Assembly (NCBI RefSeq): GCF_037392515.1 | Contig: NC_090291.1 | Coordinates: forward strand, 26,212,001 to 26,276,000 | Direction of reading: 5' to 3' | From: Haliotis asinina | Lineage: Eukaryota; Mollusca; Gastropoda; Lepetellida; Haliotidae | DNA length: 64,000 bases | Part shown: positions 57,888-64,000 of the stretch, piece by piece | Layout: every line of letters begins with the position of its first letter | How positions within the stretch are numbered: the first letter of the stretch is position 1 | Made by a program: the position numbers and the translations under genes | Notes under the pieces: model-generated | Told to the model about the DNA's origin: nothing | The model's database searches: none | The model's input: only the letters and a program-made list of their open reading frames with translations

Positions 57888-58279
57888 CTAAAGAAAGGCA
57901 TTAGTTAGTACGAGAGCGATGTCAAGAATAACAAACGGTATAACATGATGAATTGGTAAAGGCGACTCGTTTTAAGATAGAAATATCTCCCTGTGCGCTA
58001 TACCTATTTCACGTTTCGGTAAATATTTAAATATGACTGTTGGGCAAATACACATCGCCGAAAGAAACGCGAAATTCATCAATATCTACTGTGACGTAAA
58101 TCCACAGTGTTGAATAGGTTTCTAATATGTAACTGATTCTGTTTATCACGACAAAAGAAAAATACCAGACGTACCAGAAGTACCCGACGTCACACATCCA
58201 CATCAAGTGTGAACTGAGTGGTTTTCATTCTTTGCATGGTGTTCTTGGTTTTACGATGATACTTAAGGAATGGATACAG

Positions 58280-59330
58280 CTTAACGTCTGCGTTCGCATT
58301 TTCATGCAACAGTGAGCATGCCGCGTTTAAGTACTAACGAACGTTAGAGCGCGATAGGGAATACTGAGGTAGGTTGGAGCACCCAACACGCTGCCAGGCA
58401 TAATGGAATTCAGTCCACCATCTACTGACTGCTTGTATGCTAATTGCAGACATACACCGTTGCTGAACACCCTCACAGCGGACGTTCACGTGTAGTGTCA
58501 TACCGGCAAAACCGCTGTAATGTGACCTTTCATTTGCGAAATCTCTTCACACCAGCTATCACAACAGCCCTTACAAAACAGGAAGACACAACAGACCCAT
58601 CAACGACAATGGTGTACGTCGCCGTCTTACTCTGGCTTGTTTACGTTGCCGTCGATCATACGTTGGTTCGTTTGACACCACGACAAGGACGTGCTCGACT
58701 GAACTGGGCGGCAGTCCATCGCAACTGGACAGTGGCAGAAGAACATCGTCTTCTCAGATGAAAGTCGCTTTTGTATGGATACCGCAGACGGCAGTGACAA
58801 TATGGCGTCGTCAAGGTGAAAGAATCTCAGAACCACGTGTTTTGGAGAGCCTTCCCTTATGTTTTGGGGTGCCATAAGCTGGAGACGTCATGTTCAACAT
58901 GTAATCTTTCAGAGCAATCGGCAAGGTCGTGGTAGGTGTGCTACTGAGCAGCGCTACATCGACTTAGTGTTCAGACCAGTAATTCAACCATTTTAGGCTC
59001 AAAGACGTTATCCTGTCTTTCAGCAAAATAACAAGAGAGTGCACAGAGCCAGACTGGCGAAGACATTCCTCCAGAACAACAACATCCAGACCATGGATTG
59101 CCGACTATAAACCCGGATTTGAATCCCATCGAACACCTCTGGGATGAGATGGAAAGACAAAGTCACCAACAGTGAGTACGTCCACTTGACTTGCAAGACA
59201 CTTACAAAACATACCCAGGACGTTCATTTGACGTCTCTCCAAAAGCATGGGGAGGAGATGTGCAGCTGTTGCTGAGGCAAACAGAAGTCACATCCGATAT
59301 TGACGTTAACGTTTGTTTCCCCTGTAAAGA
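58280..59330 (+). pseudogene. Tc1-like transposase pseudogene
   Basis: Frames change often. Recognisable parts: AVHRNWTVAEEH overlapping, in the next frame, QKNIVFSDESRFCMDTADG (58738-58790; first catalytic Asp); LMFWGAISWRRHVQHV (58858); QRYIDLVFRPVIQPF (58948); and PGFESHRTPLG, in-frame variant NPDLNPIEHLWDEMER (59110-59155; second Asp region). This is the DDE half of Tc1/mariner. It lies in an intron of the minus-strand CAP-type gene. Confidence 0.78.
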
Positions 59331-59574
59331 GAATAACTAAAGGCATGCGTTTTGTGGCGGAATTTCATGTGGAGAATAACACACTAAGTGCGTTCTTTCG
59401 AGTTATCGTTGTCTCTTTTGAGAGTAAAGTTAGTATAAAACTGTCATGTTTTCATTTATTCTTAAGTCACACTATTCGCGTTTCTTTTGGTGGTGAGTAT
59501 GTTAGGTATCTAGGGGACGGTATAGAAAAGGTTTCGTTGTTGTTTCCTTATAAGTTTTTAATGGTGACACTTAC

Positions 59575-59660
59575 CACACAGGTCACGATGACAGAAGGAT
59601 AGAGCGTCTCCACATCGAGTACATGCTGGGCCCTCTTTGTACTTGAAGGAATCTGGATCT
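59575..59660 (-). CDS. CAP-domain carboxy-terminal exon
   Basis: An 86-nt exon with acceptor CTGTCGCAG and donor GTAAGT, entering in phase 2 and leaving in phase 1. Encodes DPDSFKYKEGPACTRCGDAL, SFCHRDLC. This is the end of a CAP/SCP domain (Y-x-x-G-x-x-C-x-x-C ... C-x-x-x-L-C), as in GLIPR- and peptidase-inhibitor-16-like secreted proteins. CAP-core exons should lie further upstream on the minus strand; I could not find them, so the gene either extends beyond the window or has lost them. Combined with the following exons the product would be CAP + EGF-like + ShKT-like. Confidence 0.62.
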
Positions 59661-59879
59661 CTGCGACAGGCAAACAATACATTAATCATACAATACTCAA
59701 CTTTGGAATCACGTTTAGAAACGTCAGTCAAATGACGACCGAAAATTGTAGGTAGATGGATCGGAATACTTGAAACTATGGAAGTAGCAAACGTTTATAT
59801 TTGTGAGCCAAAATGTGATGTGAAGGTTGGATGTGAGGTGTGATGACCTATCGGCATGCAGATGGTCGGTAGCCTTCCA

Positions 59880-60430
59880 TTAGACTGTCAGGAGACAAAT
59901 GACGTTATGGTTCCTCTCAGACATTATGCATTATCGTCTCAGCAAGATTAGTCTCCGGTCTCCGAGTAAATGCATTTGTATCCCACTACCCGGAACATCA
60001 CAGGCAGGCACGTCTTCTTTAGACTGGAGATCACATCAACTGGACAGATCAACAATGGTCTCCAGTACTTTTATGCTGATGTCTAAGCTTCCCAAACTAC
60101 AGGAGTCCAGCGAAGCCCAGCATGACTTTTATGGAGGCACGATGGCAGGTGTGCGCCACAGAGATGGTATTCTTTACCGTACACAGTCGGATTAGACAAC
60201 AACTCCTCATCGACGATAGTACACAATGTCATCGTGTCAGGGTAGTTGATGTCGTTTTAACAAATGTAGGACACCATTCACCATTCACCGTGTACTGTGG
60301 CCAGCTCGGTCACCAGACATGCACCGCATGGAAAACCGTGATACAAGTTGCACCCCCTCCTGTTGGCTTGTCCACCAGATATTCTTCAAGAACATCGGTG
60401 TGCTCTTATTGAAAAGTGACATGATGTTTG
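59880..60430 (+). pseudogene. Second Tc1-like transposase fragment
   Basis: C-terminal catalytic part only: DSTQCHRVRVVDVVL (60206-60250), then, in another frame, LWPARSPDMHRMEN (60296-60333), matching the H-R-x-R-V-V and W-P-A-x-S-P-D-x-x-x-x-E-N motifs. Different enough from the copy at 58280 to be another family. Confidence 0.65.
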
Positions 60431-61495
60431 AAAATCTTGATAATTAGTAAAACTGCCCAAGGAAACTTTTAGTATTTTTTTAAACTGTTTGAATACATCT
60501 TATAACAATCTCGATAAGACAAATGTTTATCAAACTACAAAGTCAAGGGTAGTGCTCGGGCAAAAACATTGAAAGGTTTTTGTGACTGAGCTTTTTTCGA
60601 CAAGACTATATTACACGTTTTCTTACTCTGGTGCTAGTAAGTGCTGGCCTCCTCATGGACAACATGCTACACAACATATCGTCATTATCACTGAAGGAAA
60701 AGTATATCTTAACACTCAGTAAATTGAAATAACTCATTACTTTGTCCATTGCCAAGTCAGCAAGGTTCTCAGAAGCTCTTGACAAAATACCATTCATTGA
60801 GAATTATTTTGTTCTATCCGCCATTTTTTAGATTTGTGGATATTCGAGTTTGAAATTTTGGCATGATGGTAATTTTCAATATTATATCGTTGCAAATGGC
60901 TTTGTTGGGTATTTATTCCTTGTGACTTTAGCAAAGCTACTCTTCTTGACCCTCATTTAAACGTAATTTAAGGGGAAACGAGGATTTTACACTTGAGACA
61001 GGACGCTTGAGCGTACTTTTCAAAGCATAGTTTTAGTTTTATAGTGTTCTATTTTCTTCCTCATTATCTTTGTAATATATTATAATGCAGAAATAATCGA
61101 CTGCATGCGTGATAACAAATGTGAGCATTGCGTGGATTTGTTTGTCTGTTTTATCCAAAGGTGTCATTAATATTTGAGGCAAAGAGTAACATAAAGTTTA
61201 GTGAATACTTTTAATTTTAAAAAATATTTACAATATTCAACAACAAGAGATTATATGAATAATCGCAGTTCCGCAAAAGTTTGTTCGATGAAAAGGATAA
61301 AAGTGATTTAGGCAAATGTGTTGAAAGTCAGCCTTGGCCTGTTACCACTTCTGTACGATAATGAACATGATGACTTAAACATGCCCATCAACCGTTCTGA
61401 GGAATAATTACTGTACCAACTATGGCTGTAATACAAATCTTTTAAATATGAAGGTTTCTCTCCAGATAAAAGGATAAGAATGAAGAAAACATTTT
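60431..61495. other. No recognisable gene
   Basis: AT-rich. The 63-codon minus-strand frame at 60606-60797 has no domain. The 5' part of the Penelope element that follows is not recognisable here. Confidence 0.45.
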
Positions 61496-61507
61496 AACAG
61501 ACCAGGT

Positions 61508-61904
61508 TTTCAAACCGTGGCTTATGAAGACACTGAAGATCATTCTGAAGGCCAGTGGCAGATGTACACCAACCAAGACCACTCACAAGTCCAGGGACTG
61601 CATCTACAAGCTTATGTGCCACTGCTGCAGTAGCTATGTAGGAGAGACATCTCGCCCCATTGACATTAGGCTAAAAGAGCACAGAACTTCAGTAGAAAAA
61701 TCAGATCTTAAGACAGCCCTTTCTGAACATATTGTGAACACTCCGTCACACTCCACTGACTGGCAAGCAACAACAATCATAGCATCCAACATCCATGATT
61801 GGCGACGACGCAAACTCTCAGAAGCCATCAACATCAAGAGATTAGCCCCACAGATGAACAGAGACCAAGGGGTTTACCTACCCAATGCCTGGAAAATCAA
61901 TTAG
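61508..61904 (+). pseudogene. PLE GIY-YIG endonuclease domain
   Basis: Open for 126 codons. TLKIILKASGRCTP, DCIYKLMCHCCSSYVGETSR (CIYKL ... SYVGE = GIY-YIG core), PIDIRLKEHRTSVEK, ALSEHIVNTPSHSTDWQAT, RRRKLSEAINIKRLAPQMNR (conserved Glu of SEA), and a W near the end. In PLEs this nuclease follows the RT and cuts target DNA. The catalytic Y, R and E positions are present; the RT partner is lost. Confidence 0.8.
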
Positions 61905-62178
61905 CCGCATGGCTTCACCAATCATCTGCTAATCCACTATTACAGCATCATCCCAGCCTTAGTATCTTAGCTTTGTCAGTCTCCTCACCATTGTACACCA
62001 ATCAATACATTGGCTTCTATTGATTAATCCATTGTAACAACACCAGACTAGCTTTTGTCTATTTTAATCATCTTTTCATCTCCTATGTTTTAATTGTATA
62101 TACATGCTAAAAATCATCACATGGCTTCATGTACATTACTAGTATATATATCTTGTTTAACTGTTAGTTAGCATGCGC

Positions 62179-62209
62179 CTGACGAAGGGGCAAGGAATAG
62201 CCCAGAAAC
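62179..62209 (+). ncRNA. Hammerhead-ribozyme-like motif of PLE tail
   Basis: CTGACGA (62179-62185), a 4-5 bp stem GGGC/GCCC (62188-62191 with 62200-62203), then GAAAC (62205-62209). The hammerhead core is CTGATGA, stem II, GAAA; one core base differs (T to C), so self-cleavage is doubtful. Hammerhead motifs are known in PLEs. Confidence 0.45.
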
Positions 62210-62260
62210 GTTGTGAAAACAAAAAAGAAGAAGTTGACATCCATAACATTTTGTCGCATA

Positions 62261-62888
62261 CGTGGCTTATGAACGTTAACACGAACCTTATTTGCCGGGT
62301 TCAAAGAGTGAACAGTATAGAACTGAAATCATGTGAAATTTTTCAGATAGAACAAAATGATTGTCTCTGACAGTTATATTATTGAGAAAATCTTATTGAT
62401 GTTAGTTCTATCGTGTACTAGTTCTATCAGGTCGAACTGATTTGAAGCTGATTTCCACCAGTTTAAGGGATATTACAGAATACGAGAGAAATGCAATAAT
62501 TTGCTAGGTGAAAGGAAAAGTCATCAGAAACACACACCCAAAGTTTCAGTCGCGAAAACAGTTTCTGTTATCTGACCTTCGACCATTATGCATATTCCGC
62601 TAGAAGTCACTCTGACTTCCGCTCAAATGTGCCGAGAGTCCTCCATGTTGCCAAAGATCAATCGCTACATTAGTACAACACTTACTTTCAAGACCTATTG
62701 GCATCGGGATACACACTCACCTCAGTCACATCTAAGAAATGTATTAAAGTATATTGAAAACATCTAGAATGAGAATCAGTTGAGGCCATCGTCGGCTATA
62801 CACATTACACACCATTACCCATCAATCAGAAAAAGTGCTAGTAGTATAGGGAATGACAGTTCTAAAACACTTTCAAGAAAAGTCTCTA
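62261..62888. other. No recognisable gene
   Basis: AT-rich spacer between the PLE and the integrase element. If the integrase belongs to a Polinton, an element terminus could fall here; I could not identify a terminal inverted repeat without the other end. Confidence 0.4.
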
Positions 62889-62917
62889 CAAAGCCTTATT
62901 TACTAAATAAGGCTTTG
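62889..62917. repeat. 29-bp perfect palindrome past the integrase stop
   Basis: CAAAGCCTTATTTA and TAAATAAGGCTTTG are exact reverse complements around a single C (62903). It starts 35 bp downstream of the integrase stop, where a transcript would form a tight hairpin. Confidence 0.92.
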
Positions 62918-62951
62918 GTTGGGACCTTAGCTCTTGCTACTATTACCCCTA

Positions 62952-63920
62952 CTACTTAACGTGTGTTGGAGGTAACACTGTGCCGTACGGTACGATCAAT
63001 AATTCTTCTCTTACAAACCCCCTACCCGGCCCATCCCTCAAGTAGTACAAGTTAGGTTCGTCGGCTTTCATATCCACTTTATCTATGTTGTAAGTTTTGA
63101 CTGACCATATAGGATCGGTGGCCCGCTTACGGCTATCACCATCGTGTTCCCCCGGCTGGTATAGATACCTCACTAGGGCCCTATCTGGTATCTGTTTCTC
63201 CTTCCCACGCAATGGAGCGGCCGACTCTGCAACTATTGATTTTAGTTTGATAGCGTCTGCCGGTTTCTTACCGGTGAGACGGGTGACTTCATGGTTGATT
63301 GCCAACACCACCTTGGGTAACCTCGTGACCCATTCAGTCGATCGTTTTCCAGGGGTGGCCATCTCCCTAGCATACTGATATCCGAACAAGCGTTCAGCCA
63401 AAGTCCTATTAAATCTCTCAACTATGGCTTGGCTGCGATGGGCTCCGGCCGTGCCACGCCTGACCTTTGTATCGTGTTTGGCTAGCAGTTGTGACACGGC
63501 ACCCATGAACTCCCGTCCGGGGTCAACTTGCAGCTCTGTTGGCCACGTCAGCGGGCTGCGTTTGTATATGCGTTCGAATCCTCTGGCTACCTGGGCCGAA
63601 TCTTTCGTGGTCAAGGGTTCGGCTTCCTTGTAACGACTGGCTACGTCCACTACGGTTAAGGCATACTTGTACCTCTTGTCGTGGGGTAGGAACAGTAGGT
63701 CTGCCTGGTGAACGCTATTAGGTATGTTAATACCGAACCTCCTTCTAGGCACGTAGCGTGGTGCCGGCAAATAGATCTGCCACAGGGCTTGTTTTTCAAG
63801 CCACGCTTTGGCTTCCTCCGGGGGTACTCGCGCTATTTTAGCTAGCTTATCTACTGCGCTAGCTCCTTTCCAGTACCCACACGGGCTGTAGTAAATAGCC
63901 TCAAATTTTTTCATGTCCAT
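62952..63920 (-). CDS. Polinton/Maverick-type DDE integrase (322 aa, intact)
   Basis: An uninterrupted 322-codon frame. N-terminal AIYYSPCGYWKGASAVDKL and basic PRYVPRRRFGINIP resemble the region before the Polinton integrase core. The retroviral-type catalytic triad is D74 (QADLLFL), D133 (QVDPGREFMG) and E168 (IVERFNRTL), with 34 residues between the last two. The C-terminal WSVKTYNIDKV ... LYYLRDGPGRGFVREELLIV looks like the chromo/SH3-like end of these integrases. It would insert a linear DNA element into the genome by strand transfer. G+C is visibly higher than in the neighbouring AT-rich DNA and there are no stops, suggesting a young insertion. A Ginger-type transposase is the main alternative. 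The adjoining genes of the element lie beyond 64000. Confidence 0.8.
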   Translation of the reverse strand: MDMKKFEAIYYSPCGYWKGASAVDKLAKIARVPPEEAKAWLEKQALWQIYLPAPRYVPRRRFGINIPNSVHQADLLFLPHDKRYKYALTVVDVASRYKEAEPLTTKDSAQVARGFERIYKRSPLTWPTELQVDPGREFMGAVSQLLAKHDTKVRRGTAGAHRSQAIVERFNRTLAERLFGYQYAREMATPGKRSTEWVTRLPKVVLAINHEVTRLTGKKPADAIKLKSIVAESAAPLRGKEKQIPDRALVRYLYQPGEHDGDSRKRATDPIWSVKTYNIDKVDMKADEPNLYYLRDGPGRGFVREELLIVPYGTVLPPTHVK

Positions 63921-64000
63921 ACGCGTATGTGTTTATCCCATCAATAGCTATCCAACGTTTCGTGTCCATAGGCGACAGGGACGTCTTGTTTATAGTCAGT
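63921..64000 (-). other. Edge of the integrase-bearing element
   Basis: The minus strand upstream of the integrase contains DYKQDVPVAYGHETLDSY and a stop, perhaps the end of another element gene. Too short to name. Confidence 0.3.

Larger units (their letters stand above)
61500..62260 (+). mobile_element. Penelope-like element 3' part
   Basis: GIY-YIG coding frame followed by a 3' UTR and a tail with a hammerhead-like module (62179-62209) and the AAGAAGAAGTTGACATCCATA end. The reverse transcriptase is not visible upstream, so the copy is 5'-truncated. Confidence 0.8.

Overview
Eukaryotic, AT-rich, intron-bearing DNA, most likely from an abalone (Haliotis) or close gastropod. I base this on the GTGAGTGAGT-tailed repeat with the TATGGCGGCGGTC core, which I recognise as very abundant in abalone DNA, and on a mollusc-like mix of non-LTR retrotransposons, Penelope-like elements (PLEs), tRNA-derived SINEs and Tc1-like transposons. 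No prokaryotic operon, CRISPR array or rRNA gene is visible. Most long open frames are remains of mobile elements. The window is a repeat graveyard holding two genuine spliced genes and one plausible intronless gene.

Layout. 1-3000: sparse, with repeat scraps and a PLE tail at about 3023. 3165-6480: a cluster of long hairpins (the best has 70-bp perfect arms) in repeated units with many TGACGTCA octamers; I do not recognise this element family. 7916-13960: a complete six-exon plus-strand gene for a small secreted protein, signal peptide + ShKT + VWC, with TATA box and poly(A) signal; its fourth intron carries a 26-bp minisatellite. 15603-16433: an intronless minus-strand ORF with two predicted membrane segments. 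18000-23650: degenerate array, SINEs, Tc1 and L1/Tx1 scraps.

23697-37600: a nested retrotransposon complex. A minus-strand RNase H-bearing I-like LINE (37600 down to 30777) has lost its reverse transcriptase (RT) region and is split inside its endonuclease by a plus-strand LINE (32341-35823). A related but longer plus-strand LINE (25945-30640) lies in further I-like copies and carries a 2A (DVESNPGP) ribosome-skipping motif near the start of its ORF. 39540-54120: two Rex1/CR1-like RT pseudogenes, another I-like copy with a SINE in ORF1 and a foldback MITE in the endonuclease, PLE fragments on the minus strand, and a third 2A-LINE relative without a detectable 2A.

55824-59660: exons of a minus-strand cysteine-rich secreted gene (CAP carboxy-terminal region, EGF-like, ShKT-like), with a Tc1-like transposon in an intron. 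61500-62260: a plus-strand PLE with GIY-YIG domain and a hammerhead-like tail. 62952-63920: an intact 322-codon minus-strand DDE integrase of Polinton/Maverick type, with a 29-bp palindrome just past its stop; the rest of that element lies beyond the window.

The two host genes share the ShKT fold and phase-1 exon borders but no other visible relationship. All functional statements are from motif reading by eye; no database search was possible.
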